This document shows positions 1-12,929 of a stretch of DNA of 64,000 nt, one piece after another. Position 1 is the stretch's first letter. Each line of letters opens with the position of its first letter. The position numbers and the translations under genes are program-made. Source of the DNA: Epiperipatus broadwayi (taxonomy: Eukaryota > Onychophora > Udeonychophora > Euonychophora > Peripatidae). The notes below the pieces were generated by a model. The model made no database searches, had not been told where the DNA came from, and was given only the letters and a program-made list of their open reading frames with translations. The DNA lies in NCBI GenBank assembly GCA_028023455.1, contig JAQFVV010000144.1:434001-498000 (forward strand), written 5' to 3'.

Positions 1-2337
1 TCAATATAAAAAGGCGGGAAAAATGATGCAACATGTTGAGAAAGTTCTGGAAAGCACTCAGAAAATATAGTATAATAGGCAGGAGCAATCTACTATTCAA
101 ATTTTATAATAATTGCTTTTTTCAATTAAAATTATTTAGTTTCAGATTTAAACTCACTAATGGAAATTTATTTGTTCCAGTTATTGGTTCAAATCTATTT
201 CAAAAATTAGAAATAGACTTGAATATATTTTCAAGCCTTATTGACTACTTGCATCTTCTATGAATATAGGACAAAAGCATAGTTTTGTCTTATTCCATTA
301 TGTGAGGTAAGCCTATATGGCCATTGCTTCAGGTAAAACACTTAATAGCATTCCTGGAATAATCTGGCAGCATATAAATAGGGCCAAAAGTAATATGAAA
401 AAACTTACTCCACACCGGTCAAATTTTTAATATGACACTCGAGTAGAGGGAACCAACCCACCCTTTCCCAATCTTTCAAAATCATCTTCTTGCCATAAAT
501 GCCATTCAGCTGCTTCCAATGAATGGACTGCCCAAGTTATAGGAGAAATAGTGAGCCCTGAAGAAAAACTACCTGCCACCCAATCAATTTAGTAATGCCC
601 ATGGATTCCAGAGACTACCGTGTACAATCATGGGACCGTAAATGTGTTAAATCCCCAAGTCATTGAAAGGTAATCACTAATTGCCACCATCTAAGATTGT
701 GCTTTATTAAACTAGTTCATAAGACTGATTTAAATGTCTACTCTACCTTAACTATTGTATAAATATTCTAATCTCCGAGAATGGCCTGAAGCCATTGATC
801 CATAGCTTAATATAATCTAAACTGTGTTAACAACTCTCTATATAAATTAACTATACCATTCTGTAATTTTTATTATACTTATTTTACTCTCATACTTTGT
901 ATGGTAAAATTATTCATTATTGTTATTATTTTTATATGTTATACTTTACTTTTTAATTTAAATTAATATGCCAATCATACTTAACCTTGCAAATTCATTC
1001 TTTAACCTCCCTAAAATAAAACCCCTTTTCTTTTATCGGGGTTATTAATGTTTTATAATTGCATATGCAAGCCAGGTTGAATGAAGTTTAAAGAATGTAT
1101 ATATTTAATGAAATATTTGACATTTATTGGTAGAGTGAAATGAATCTACTATCTCACCCAGTAGGGTGAAATTAATGTTTGTTTGTTTTATTAACGTTAT
1201 AAAATGATTTTTTTTATTTGTTATTTCAATGATTGAATGACTGCTATCCAAGTATTTTATAACTATGGTTAAGATCACATTCTCATAGAGCGTCTTTGGT
1301 GGAATATACTTTGGACCTGATAAACAAATGTGGGATTTGTTATTTTGTTATATATTATGGGGGGAAGGTATTTAGAATCAGAAGTATTCTGGTTAGTTAA
1401 TAATTAATATATATGTAATCCCAGCTTAGTGCAGGTTTAGAAATTAAATCATATCAATGCAATAACTATCAAATTAATAAAGCAGTAAATTATATTAATG
1501 TCATTAGTGGGTCCTCTGTTCTTTTGCATTACTGGCATAGGTTAGTCTTCCAGTAGTTCGGATACTTCTCAGATGGGATATTCAGAAATCCAAACCCATT
1601 TTATATATATCTCACTTCCAAGTACAGGTAGTTACCCTACCCTGGAGTCTTTAATTAGGTATGGTATGTTCTGTATCGGGATGATCCTGAAACACCCGAC
1701 CCTTTGCAATATCCTACCTGCTTCTCATTTAAGAACCACTCTGAATAAATACAAGATTTTAATCCATGTTTTCTCTGCCTTATTGAAGTACTATCCCGGA
1801 TAAAAGAAGAGTTGAACTCATAACTGCCATCATGCCAGTATCACCATTTAATTTTAAATACATGCCTATGTGATATCATTGGGTAATGCTGTGATAATTA
1901 TGAACTTGTGCTCTGCCTGAGTATATGGAATTTCTTGATTTTAAAGATTTTCGCTCGCATTTTCGAGCCTCATTTTTTAGTTCTAAATGAATCCCACATG
2001 CATAAATATTTAGTAATGATTATCTTAAAATAAATATTGTAAACAAAAGATCACATTAAATGGATTCACATCTTTTGTAAAATGTGTATTATTCTAGTCT
2101 TTAGAGTTATAAATGTAAATGTGATAAACCGCAGTGATACTTTCATGTCCATATAGGCGTGAAAGCACTAACAATAAAATGTAACTGAGTAATGTTATAT
2201 CAACATATTTAAATCGGTCACCAATTACTTATAAATATCTGTGTATAAATAGCATTAATACAATTCTTGTGTAAAATGTTTATAGACAAGTATTGGCATA
2301 TTAACACCACAGCAGAGTTACTGCACACCTACAATAT
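1..2337. other. A+T-rich non-coding DNA
   Basis: No recognisable gene or element. The open frames here are under 80 codons, have no familiar motif and have the composition of random A+T-rich sequence. This is the left flank of LTR element A. Confidence 0.6.
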
Positions 2338-2341
2338 ATAC

Positions 2342-3783
2342 TGTAACGTTTATTTATATACATTGCAAATATATTGGCATTTGGTAAAAGCTAAAAAAGT
2401 AAATTTAGATTTTTTTTTGGTTAGTATAATTTTTGTTAAAACGTGCAATGAAAGTTAAAATTGTCATTCTTATTTTTTTTTTATCTAATTGGAAATAAAA
2501 ATTGGAAAGAATAAATGACATGCAGATTACTAATCCAGATAAATTAAAAGAATTCCAAAAGTATAAGCTAAAAGAAAAATATTTTAGCTAATTAAAGATG
2601 GAAGAATAATGCTAAAAAAAATTAAGACTTTGTAATTTAAATTTAAGAGAGAGTGTACAAGATTATTATCTTATATGCTGATAAAAAGACAAAAGAGTGC
2701 GCAGAAGTTTCATAAACTGGATCGCGATATAAAAAGGAGAGGACAACTTCAATCTAGGTCTTCTCTTTAACTTCTAGTTACGTCTCTGAAAGTTGGAGGT
2801 TTCCGTGAGCATAACCTGTGGCAAGAAATATACTTCTACACAGGTATGCCCCTTGCTGTACCAAGCTGTCACGCAAGCATGGAAACGGGACTTGTGAAGA
2901 CCGCTTTTTGCAATAAAAGGGTCACTACAACCGTGCCTTTTCTCCAGCTATAGAACGGAACAATAATGGAAGATGCCGGCAGGAGAGACCAATGGAAATT
3001 CTCATGATCTGGGATCCCATAAACCTACATGAACTTACCGGTAAGTTAAGAATAAATTTTCCTGATAGTGACTTAAAAGTTTGCAAACAATTATTTATCT
3101 AAGCTTAGACTACCATCCTGATATAGACTTTTCTTTTCGTATTCAAGAGACTTTCTAATAAAGAATTTTATACAAGATCTTGGGACATTATTAAATTGCT
3201 TTAATTGCTTAATCTAACTGTTTTTGTTAATCGATTCATTATCTGGATTAGTGTGTGTGTACTTTCCTGTTTAGTTAATTCGTAATTTAACTTATAAATA
3301 TTTTTAGTTTGTTAGAATAAAAGAGATTTTACTTTTATCAACCTTTTCATTGTGCGTTATTAATAATAGTTATTATTTTTTTTTAGTATTAAATTTATTA
3401 TTAGTTTAATAAGATTTAAAATGGAATTTACCTTGCCAATATGTTTAAACAAGCCCAGGAATAATAATCAAAAAGGAGAAAATAATTCTCGTTACGGTAT
3501 GATGCAATACCGATTAGTTTAAAAACATATTTTTCTTTTTTGTTTGCCAGATGCTATGTGACGGTTCAGTGGGTTCTTGCAGAACTCTGGCGCCTATCAA
3601 ATAAATTAAAAGCTGATCTCATCGATAGCATAATTCTCAACAATTACTAGGCCGAGTTGATCAGGAAATATAGCTGTGTTTTTAGGATAGAAATACAACT
3701 TTCTTCTTTTTTGACATAGCTTGATCAACTCGCGCGCAGTTTATATTAGCGTGTAGAGGCCTAGCAAAATGGAAAACGTTATA
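2342..3783 (+). repeat. 5' LTR of element A
   Basis: This is a direct repeat of 4504-5944. It contains a TATA box at 2728-2735 and a strong splice-donor-like CCGGTAAGTT near 3040. AATAAA-type signals are also present, for example in the GCAATAAAAGGG stretch near 2910. The donor-like site could allow splicing from the LTR leader into downstream sequence, but this is inference only. Confidence 0.92.
2728..2735 (+). promoter_or_regulatory. TATA box in element A LTR
   Basis: TATAAAAA lies in a G+C-richer context and is repeated in the other LTR at 4890-4897. It is the likely Pol II core promoter of element A. No clean TCAGT initiator sits 30 bp downstream, unlike in the LTRs of B and D. Confidence 0.5.
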
Positions 3784-4015
3784 ATGGCTTACCCAACTCG
3801 GGCTTCGATTTAACTACCACAACCTGAGATAAGTTGTAATGATAAAGAACGTTACAACGATGAGCCAAAGAAACTCACAGCCGGAAAATAAATAGTAATT
3901 TTTTAAAAAAAAAAATTATAAAAACTAACTAATTAAACCCTGATTATTAAAATATAAAAAATATTTTTTTAATATGACTTCCAGAAAGAAAAAAATATAT
4001 GTATATTTTTTTGAT

Positions 4016-4261
4016 ATGTCTAAAAAAAACACGATCGTGGCTGATGTAGACGTAAGTCACAAGTATTTGACCGGGTAGGCGGTTACTGAAGAGGGGAAAA
4101 ACATAGCCCCGAGTCCTAGTATGCAGTATATTAACATAAGACCACCTTTATATGCCCATCAGACTATTTCTAGCAGGGATCCCAATAAAGGGGAAGGCGG
4201 ACCAAGTTGCCGTGAGCCTGTAAGACTCAAAACGATGAGCAACGCTCATTTGTGCTTATAA
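4016..4261 (+). pseudogene. short gag-like ORF in element A, one internal stop
   Basis: From ATG at 4016 the frame reads 20 codons (starting MSKKNTIVADVDV), hits TAG at 4076, then stays open for 60 codons to TAA at 4259. It lies in the position of gag, inside the LTR element. I recognise no domain, zinc knuckle or catalytic motif. It may be a remnant of gag or chance coding. Function unknown. Confidence 0.3.
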
Positions 4262-4503
4262 CTTGGGCTTCTTATCATTACTATTACACTAAAGTGGAAA
4301 GGACACAGATGAATGTTGAAATATTTTCCATTCCCACCGTGTTAGACCTAAAAGTGGGCGTTAAAGCCGAATGTCGCTTGTGAATGAATCTACAGAATAT
4401 ATCAGCACGCTACTACAAAAAAAAGCGAATATGAATTTGAAAACTTAAGAATAAAATTAGTGTAAACCCCTATTTTATTCTTATCTCCTGATGCTGGTGG
4501 TAT

Positions 4504-5944
4504 TGTAACGTTTATTTATATACGTTGCAAATATATTGGCATTTGGTAAAAGCTAAAAAAGTAAATTTAGATTTTTTTTTGATTAGTATAATTTTTGTTA
4601 AAACATGCAATGAAAGTTAAAATTGTCATTCTTATTTTTTTTTTATCTAATTGGAAATAAAAATTGGAAAGAATAAATGACATGCAGATTACTAATCCAG
4701 ATAAATTAAAAGAATTCCAAAAGTATAAGCTAAAAGAAAAATATTTTAGCTAATTAAAGATGGAAGAATAATGCTAAAAAAAATTAAGACTTTGTAATTT
4801 AAATTTAAGAGAGAGTGTACAAGATTATTATCTTATATGCTGATAAAAAGACAAAAGAGTGCGCAGAAGTTTCATAAACTGGATCGCGATATAAAAAGGA
4901 GAGGACAACTTCAATCTAGGTCTTCTCTTTAACTTCTAGTTACGTCTCTGAAAGTTGGAGGTTTCCATGAGCATAACCTGTGGCAAGAAATATACTTCTA
5001 CACAGGTATGCCCCTTGCTGTACCAAGCTGTCATGCAAGCATGGAAACGGGACTTGTGAAGACCGCTTTTTGCAATAAAAGGGTCACTACAACCGTGCCT
5101 TTTCTCCAGCTATAGAACGGAACAATAATGGAAGATGCCGGCAGGAGAGACCAATGGAAATTCTCATGATCTGGGATCCCATAAACCTACATGAACTTAC
5201 CGGTAAGTTAAGAATAAATTTTCCTGATAGTGACTTAAAAGTTTGCAAACAATTATTTATCTAAGCTTAGACTACCATCCTGATATAGACTTTTCTTTTC
5301 GTATTCAAGAGACTTTCTAATAAAGAATTTTATACAAGATCTTGGAACATTATTAAATTGCTTTAATTGCTTAATCTAACTGTTTTTGTTAATCGATTCA
5401 TTATCTGGATTAGTGTGTGTGTACTTTCCTGTTTAGTTAATTCGTAATTTAACTTATAAATATTTTTAGTTTGTTAGAATAAAAGAGATTTTACTTTTAT
5501 CAACCTTTTCATTGTGCGTTATTAATAATAGTTATTATTTTTTTTAGTATTAAATTTATTATTAGTTTAATAAGATTTAAAATGGAATTTACCTTGCCAA
5601 TATGTTTAAACAAGCCCAGGAATAATAATCAAAAAGGAGAAAATAATTCTCGTTACGGTATGATGCAATACCGATTAGTTTAAAAACATATTTTTCTTTT
5701 TTGTTTGCCAGATGCTATGTGACGGTTCAGTGGGTTCTTGCAGAACTCTGGCACCTATCAAATAAATTAAAAGCTGATCTCGTCGATAGCATAATTCTCA
5801 ACAATTACTAGGCCGAGTTGATCAGGAAATATAGCTGTGTTTTTGGGATAGAAATACAACTTTCTTCTTTTTTGACAAAGCTTGATCAACTCACGCGCAG
5901 TTTATATTAGCGTGTAGAGGCCTAGCAAAACGGAAAATGTTATA
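4504..5944 (+). repeat. 3' LTR of element A
   Basis: This is a direct copy of 2342-3783, differing at about 13 bases and one T-tract length change. Nine of the 13 differences fall at CpG in one copy and TpG/CpA in the other. It is followed by the right copy of the ATAC target duplication. Confidence 0.92.
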
Positions 5945-6054
5945 ATACGTTAACCCAAATAAAGTATATTATAATCTTGAGCATCTGTAGTACAAATACT
6001 AACTTTCAATGTTTTAACTGCAGATATATACTCCACCCCCATATGTAACTTATG

Positions 6055-6076
6055 TATATATATATATATATATATA
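6055..6076. repeat. (TA)11 microsatellite
   Basis: Uninterrupted TA dinucleotide run just downstream of element A. Confidence 0.9.
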
Positions 6077-6329
6077 ATTGCTTAGTATCTTATTAAATTG
6101 TATATTTTTAATTTATCCTTGTTGTTCGAATCACTATATTGTCCACTTCACATATCCTAATTTACCAATAGTATCCTCTAGTATTTATGGACAAGGTTTA
6201 AACCCAGGTTTCCAAATCATCAAATGATAGTAATTAGTCAGTTTGCCTTAAGTAGTCATAATCTTAGTATTTAATCTATAGAAAATCTATTTTAATTCAT
6301 GCCATTTATGACACCAATCTTTAGAGTTC

Positions 6330-6554
6330 TCATGTTTCTCCGTTGTGTCTCCAGGCCATGAATTGAATAAATTCATCTGTATCACCAGGAATGTTGTTCA
6401 TAATGTTATAGATTTGGGGAATGGGCAAATAGGTTAGAGTCCACGATTGCTTCTGACCTGTGTATCTTAGGCATGACTGGATTCGAGGCACTTTTGCTCG
6501 GATCATAGTTCCTATTGTGTGAATTGCATGAATATACAATTCTGACCAGTACAA
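6330..6554 (-). other. 74-codon ORF in a locally less A+T-rich patch, unknown
   Basis: This minus-strand open frame stands out because its base composition is visibly more balanced than its flanks. It has no signal peptide, membrane segment or family motif I recognise. No splice context, promoter or homologous copy in the window supports it. It could be an exon relic, an RNA gene fragment or an unrecognised repeat. I do not call it a gene. Confidence 0.15.
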
Positions 6555-7790
6555 TAATAATAATAAAAAAATTTATGTTTAAAATGAATATTTTTTATTC
6601 TTTTATATATATGACTTTAAATATGGAATTAAGAAAAATATCAACTGCAAGAGGAAAATGAGTCTTTTGTAAACATATTTAATTTAACTTAAAATATATC
6701 TATATAACTGAATGTAATATTTAATCATTATACTATGTAGTAAGTTGGAACTAAATATAAAATAAGCCTAACATTACTGAACTTTTAAACACTAATCTAA
6801 ACTAGTTAACTGAATTTAATATTTAATCTAAATCAATAATTGAATATCTCAGGGAATTAATTTATTGTATGGCTTAATCCAAAATATACTTCTTAACAAC
6901 TACCATTTACTATTAGGAAAGTAATGATATAAATTAAGCAATACCCTAACTAAAATAATGACAGTTAAATAATGAAAGAAATAAGGTATGTTTTGATTTC
7001 AATTCATCATCCGAACAACAACTGAATGATAAAACTTTTAGAGAATCAGTAAATAATTAACATTTCATACAGTGTTTGGATCAAGGAAATCAATATCATC
7101 ATGTCTGAATATGTTCATCATTAAATTAAATAAGATACAATCATATCATATTAGATAAAATAAATGTGTGAGCATGTGTGGAAATATGAAATACAAATGT
7201 ATGTCAAAGAAGAATTCTGAATACAATTTTGAATAATAAAACATTTATTAAAAAAAATCGTTAAGCAAACATTTAATTTCTTTATAATTGGTACATGTAC
7301 AAGTTCTGGATGTATTTAACATCAGTGGTTGAAAAATTTCCATAAGAATAAATAACACAATATAATTTTCTAATTTCTAATCTGACACATTTCATCTATC
7401 AAAGCATCCTGATAGATTTATGGAAGCACATTATATTTCTAACACTAAAATAATAAACCAAAATAAAATCTTTACATTTTATTGCAAAATGGTTTTAAAT
7501 TATCAGTCACTTTTGATAAACATATGGAACTGAAGTAATATAGCCCTAAACTTCAAACAATAAACTACAAAATTTACATTATATTCGACATCTTATTTTT
7601 AGCATTCTCAAATTATCTATTAGTTGATAAGTCTATGATAAATAACATATGGTTACATATTTATATTCAATTATAACATAAAACTAAAATTTTTGGCATT
7701 TTACTTCAAATGCACATTAACTAAAATAAAGTAAAGGGAGTTTGAATTTAAGAATAGGTATAAAATAAGAATAATGTCAAACTATACTTT
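6555..7790. other. A+T-rich non-coding DNA
   Basis: Nothing recognisable between the less A+T-rich patch and the minisatellite at 7791. Confidence 0.55.
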
Positions 7791-7975
7791 TCAAAATGGA
7801 AATAAATAACTCCATTCATTAACTATATTCTGACTTTGCAAAATGAAGTAAATAATTCGATTAATTAACTACGTTTTATCTTTGCAAAATAGAAATAAAT
7901 AATTCTATCAATTAATTATGTTTTATCTTTGCAAAATAGAAATAAATAATTCTATTAATTAACTATGTTTTATCT
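7791..7975. repeat. 46-48-bp minisatellite, four degenerate units
   Basis: Units start at CAAAATGG or CAAAATAG near 7792, 7839, 7884 and 7932. Each runs through AATAAATAATTC and an ATTAACTATGTTTTATC-like end. The last two units are nearly identical and the first is the most diverged. Confidence 0.85.
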
Positions 7976-8528
7976 CTTTTGCTTGCTTACTCAAATAATG
8001 ATTGAATATTATGAAAATTGATGATATGAAACTTAAATGATAAATACAAAATGATTTGAAATAATAACTAAAGTTATGCATTAATGATGGATTTTTCCAT
8101 ATCTTTTAAATTAATACTTTATGCATGGGTCTGTATTATGCTGTGTGTCATAAAAGAAATAATTAACACTAATCAATCCAATCAGTTTACTTATGAAGTT
8201 GTAATACAATCATAATATGGACAATGACAATGGACAATCAAGCTTTAATCACTAACTTTACTACAGCTGTTTTGTAAGAAAATCAATTCTGCTTTTATTC
8301 TTCTTTTTTATCAATAAATTATCTGGCACTTGGCTATAAGTATAAGATGAAAAACATTCCATAGGCACATGGGGATAAAAGATTTTCACAATTCTAATCA
8401 TATAAATAACAATACAACAACTTTCAAGTCTAACTTCTGAGACTAAATAAACTGGTGGGAACAGATTCTCATCACCAAAATAATCAGGGAGATAAAATAC
8501 TTGGCTTCATATACTCTAACTCATGATA

Positions 8529-8690
8529 TCAAATATTCAAAATTGGAGGATTCAATCTACTTCTATCAAATATTTCAATAAACAAAAAGGGAGAGTTTAC
8601 TCTATCCCATACAATATAATATACAATCTACCCATGTCAAATATTCAAATAACAAAAGGGGAGAGATTACTCAATCCCATAAAATACTAT
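8529..8690. repeat. Degenerate tandem repeat, about 71-bp unit
   Basis: Two units starting TCAAATATT at 8566 and 8637 share GGGAGAG, TTACTC and ATCCCATA blocks. A partial unit precedes them at 8529. The apparent reading frame through here is a by-product of the repeat. Confidence 0.7.
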
Positions 8691-8699
8691 AAAACATCA

Positions 8700-11595
8700 C
8701 TAACTTCACTCTATATAGCCACTAGATACTTTTCTATTCAAGCATAATAAAGAACAATAAATTCATACTTAAATAAATCTCTAATCTTTCCAAATCAATT
8801 GTCCCATTCTCATCCTCCGAAACCGATAGACTTATATCATTTTTACTTGCAATTTACACATTATTATAGTTGAATTTAATAATAGACACACATATACAAG
8901 CATAATAATACACAGACAATTCAAATCCCAGTAGGCAAAGAACTACTGTAAAAATATCAATTACTAACTGTAAAAGCAATAATGAATCAATATTTTATAT
9001 CTGATAAATATAATATTTATAACTTGAAAACATACTAATGATGGTTGAAAAGCAAGGCAAAATAATTTCTATTGGTAGAGTAAGACAAAATAATCTTTTT
9101 ATAGTGCATTTGCATTAGCAGAAATTTAAAATAAAAGTTTGGCTTAGATAAATAATAAATCTTTATATTCTAGAGTTAAATTGAAAATAATTATTTTCTA
9201 ATCTATTGAAAAACACAAAGATATACCATAAAAATTTATATAATGAGCTTTTTTTAGAAAAGCTGTTAACCCCTTCAGCATTAAATGGATGTCTCCCTTT
9301 TTACCACACATGTATGTTTATGATACGAACACACGATAAAACTTACATTAAACTAATAATAAAAAAATTACCTAGCATAATATTTTCTTCATATTATGCT
9401 TTTCATGAGACATTCTTGTAGAAAACAATAATAAATATAATAATAAAAATAATAAACCTTTAAACTATCTATCTACTAAATACCAAATAATAATAACTAA
9501 AGTTCTTTTCTTTTCTTCTTGGTTGAAAAACGAAACGTTTATTACAGTTTATAAATGACATCCCTTGGTCATATCTTAAACAATAATAATTATTAGCACA
9601 AAAAGAAATACTGATGAACACATAACACATTGCTGCAGGAAAATAAATAACATTATTTTAACTCCAGTATAGTGTATTTAATGTTCTTAGCAAAGCTAAT
9701 AAATCGCTGTTAACATTATATAGGAGAATTTTTTATTAAGCAATAAATATTTTATCACGACATGAATAAAGTAATAACTCATTATTTCATTCATGGGATA
9801 TACTCAAGCATTTAATTTATACTTTCAGAGCCATTTATAAACGCGTATAATTATTTAACTGATATTTACTTAAATTTCCGTTTGTTGGTTGGCAATATTC
9901 TATATAAAGAAATTCCACCACAAATGAGGAGAACAATTAATAAAATAAAGTCATATTCAGTTTTATCTATTTTTATAAATTCATTTCTCACAGTAATTGG
10001 GATAAATAATTAGACAATCCATTAAATTATACATTTAGTCTTATTTTTCTAATAGGCAAAAATATAAATAGTCAGGCAACTGTTCCAATAATAATGACAA
10101 TAAAATTAAATGATTCATATGCATCCTTCTCAACCTTCTTCTTTGATAACTAGCACAGATTTATTATTTAGAGTTCTTGATATGTTTAATAAAGAGTTTG
10201 CACACTTTCCAACATAATAAACATATACAGTTGCTCCATTAATATTATACTTAAATTTTAAGAAAAATAATTTTGAAAAATAAACAACCATTCTTCTTTC
10301 TTCTTTACAATTAAGTTTAAAGTTTAAATAAACCAAATTTAAAATACTATTATGCATTTCCATTCTTTCTTTAATATTGGCAATTAAATTTAAATAATAT
10401 ATAGTATAGACACATACATGCATTTTAAACAACAGTTGGAGAATCTAGTTAGCTTAAGAATAAGAATTGATATACCTCGTATGGTTGTTTATTCTGTCAT
10501 GTTTGGAACCAATAATACTTTTTATACTTTCAAACTTGGTCTTGGAAGAATTTAGCTTATAACAAACAAAATTTTACTATTAACTTTATTTAAAAAGTGG
10601 ATTTGGAGATGAATCAGTAGTAGGAAATTTGTCCAACAGTCCCTTATTGAATTGTAATTAATTCTTTTATAGATTTTAAAACATTACCTAAACATTTATT
10701 CTTCCAATAGTCCAAGGTTATTTGAAAGTTCAAAGGTCACCACACAGAGACTTACTCCTCTCATTGCACTGAAGTTTTTAATGATAATTTTATGCAAGAA
10801 ACTTTCTTGTCTTGAAAAACAAAGTGGGGGAAAAAACTTTTGTCTTTTAAATAAATAAAAAATATTAAATTGAACTAAGAATTAAATATTCTGTATTTTT
10901 AAAGTAACAGAATAAAATTAATGACAATTACTTTAACAAATAAAATATTTTATAGTATATTTGTTGTTTAATAATTCACCAGTCCAATAATCCATTAATT
11001 CACTTAAAATGTAATTAAGCTGGTTTTAACACTTAGTTATGAAATTAAATATTTGGATATGAGATATGATACTTGATGGTTTAATGAAGCATATGAATGA
11101 AAAATGAAGTTGAATAATGATACAGACATATGTGAATATTTACAAATAATGTACTACAGATACCAAACTGATATGACTAAATGACTTTTAATGATGAGTG
11201 AAACATTTCACTGTTTATACTATAGATTAAAATATAATAAGCAAATGAACTAAAGAATCATTCAAACAAATCCTAATACTGTTCTGTAGACAAAACAAAT
11301 TAGCATTAACTCAAACTAAACTGACTTTTTATGATAAGTCACACCCCTATCCTATCATTGATGTATACACTAAAGTAAGATACTAAACATCCAATAATCC
11401 TCAAATTGCATTTATAATTACTTTTAAGCATAGTTTTAAGTCATTAATAAAAAAAATGTAAAAATTGCAAGTTATTTCTTTCTTTTTTTTTAATAAGATG
11501 ATATCAGATGTTACTGATAAAATATTACACAATTACAATTAATATTTCTGGTGCCAAATCAGAAGGTCACAATATATATATATATATTCATTTCA
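8700..11595. other. A+T-rich non-coding DNA
   Basis: No gene recognised. A single TTAACCCCTTCAGCATTAA at 9267 resembles one end of a piggyBac-like MITE, but no matching opposite end was found nearby. The minus-strand frame at 10130-10432 is low-complexity and has no motif. Confidence 0.5.
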
Positions 11596-11599
11596 CTTG

Positions 11600-12135
11600 A
11601 AATAAAAGTAATAAATAAAGGATTAAATAACTCTGAATTAAAACAGAATTTTATTATAAATTAAAACATTTAAAAAGGTCTAAATATTATTTGTCTTATT
11701 TTGAAATTTAAAAATAAGCATGTTTTCTGGTAATTGTAAAAATATCTATTATCTATTTTTGAAAATATTTTTAATTAATTGATAAATCTCTAAGTAAAAC
11801 ATGTATATCATACCTTGGTAAAACTGCAAACTTGTTTTTGAAAGGATTAGTGATCTTTTTGAAAAGATAAGATAAAGACAATTTTTAATTTAGTGTTTTT
11901 GTGATCTTTCCAATCCAATACCCCACTCTTATAAATAGAGCTGATGTAAAATATTAGTTCAGTTTGGCTTGTAGGTTTTGTAAGAGCGGGCCAAAAGAGT
12001 CTGCTATTAAGTCTTGGCTAAATATATTTTGTAAGAGCTGGCAAGAAGGCTTGGCTAATAATATTTTTGAAAAGCAGAATAGCTGCAGAAATAGCTAGCA
12101 GGGTTGGACAGAGCTCCTATGAAGATGTAGCTGAA
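11600..12135 (+). repeat. LTR-like repeat D, copy 1 (plus orientation)
   Basis: The same sequence recurs inverted at 36180-36715 with moderate divergence. Shared landmarks include GTTAAATAACTCTGAATT-like, AAACAGAATTTTATTATNAA, TTTTGAAAGGATTAG and AGGCTTGGCTA blocks. It contains a TATA box and an arthropod-type initiator, so a solo LTR or other promoter-bearing repeat is likely. Exact termini and target duplication were not found. Confidence 0.6.
11930..11963 (+). promoter_or_regulatory. TATA plus TCAGT initiator in repeat D
   Basis: TATAAATAG at 11930 is followed by TCAGT at 11959-11963, with its A 31 bp downstream of the TATA start. That is the canonical spacing for a Pol II core promoter. 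The copy near 36.3 kb keeps the TCAGT but not a clean TATA box. Confidence 0.55.
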
Positions 12136-12821
12136 GTCAAGACAGAAGGAAGCAGCTATTCTAGTCAATGGTGGAATTTGAATTCACATGGAGGTAAATG
12201 ACCCACTTTCTTGTGCTGAAATTCATAGCCTTAAATGTGGACCAAAACAGTTTTCTACGATGAAGCTCATCAAATCCTAGACATTAGGAAACTTGTGGAA
12301 TGCCAACTTACCTGATTATACTTTCCTAATGCTGACAATTATCTGGACTGGTCTCCATTAAGAGAAGTCATCAGTTGCTGAGGAAGTGATTATATGTATG
12401 CTGATATATCTAAAGGAAGTGAGGCATAGATGAATGTTTCATTTAAAATTATTTAAATGACTTAAATTTATAACTTAATAACTTAAAGTAAAACAAATGA
12501 ATAATTTGTTTGGGTCACACATCTAAAAGAAGGGGCATAGAAGATTTTATATATATTTTGTAAAGAAGTTATTTTGATATTCCTTAAAAAGACATTTTTT
12601 TAAATTTATATTTTTGAATTTAAAAGAAAAACCTTATAATTAAAAGTCAACCTAGGATCGTGAGATATATATAGTAGAATATTATTTTAATTTTTTTTTT
12701 AAAATAATGCAAGCATAATTTTATTTGAATTAAAATCAAAAGGCAAATCTTTTAGATTAATTTAAAAGCATTGGTAATTAATCAACAATCAAAAAGTGGC
12801 CTGTCATAAAAGTGACTATTT

Positions 12822-12921
12822 CATTTTTTTTTTAAAAAGACAACTATAATTAGTTAAGAGTTACCTGATTAAAAAAAAACTTTTCTGTCAAAAATTGATT
12901 ATACTTTTTAAAAAAAAAATG
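12822..12921. repeat. Short inverted repeat, 18-bp arms
   Basis: 12822-12839 (CA, ten T, five A, G) is the perfect reverse complement of 12904-12921, with a 64-bp spacer. It could be a degenerate foldback MITE, or two poly(T)/poly(A) tracts pairing by chance. Confidence 0.5.
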
Positions 12922-12929
12922 AAAAAGAG

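Larger units (their letters stand above)
2342..5944 (+). mobile_element. LTR element A, short non-autonomous LTR retrotransposon
   Basis: Two near-identical direct repeats of 1442 and 1441 bp flank a 720-bp interior. Each repeat begins TGTAACG and ends GTTATA or TTATA, and the pair is bounded by a 4-bp target duplication, ATAC, at 2338-2341 and 5945-5948. A 4-bp duplication and TG-initiated LTRs fit Ty3/gypsy-type integration. The interior is far too short for gag-pol and holds only a broken short ORF, so the copy would need enzymes from elsewhere. By eye the LTRs differ at about 13 bases and one indel (about 99% identity), so insertion is recent. Orientation is inferred from a TGG-initiated stretch one base after the left LTR and a TATA box in the LTR. 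No convincing polypurine tract was seen before the right LTR. Confidence 0.9.

Noticed and set aside
9260-9430. piggyBac-like end TTAACCCCTTCAGC
   Set aside because: No matching inverted end or second TTAA in reach.
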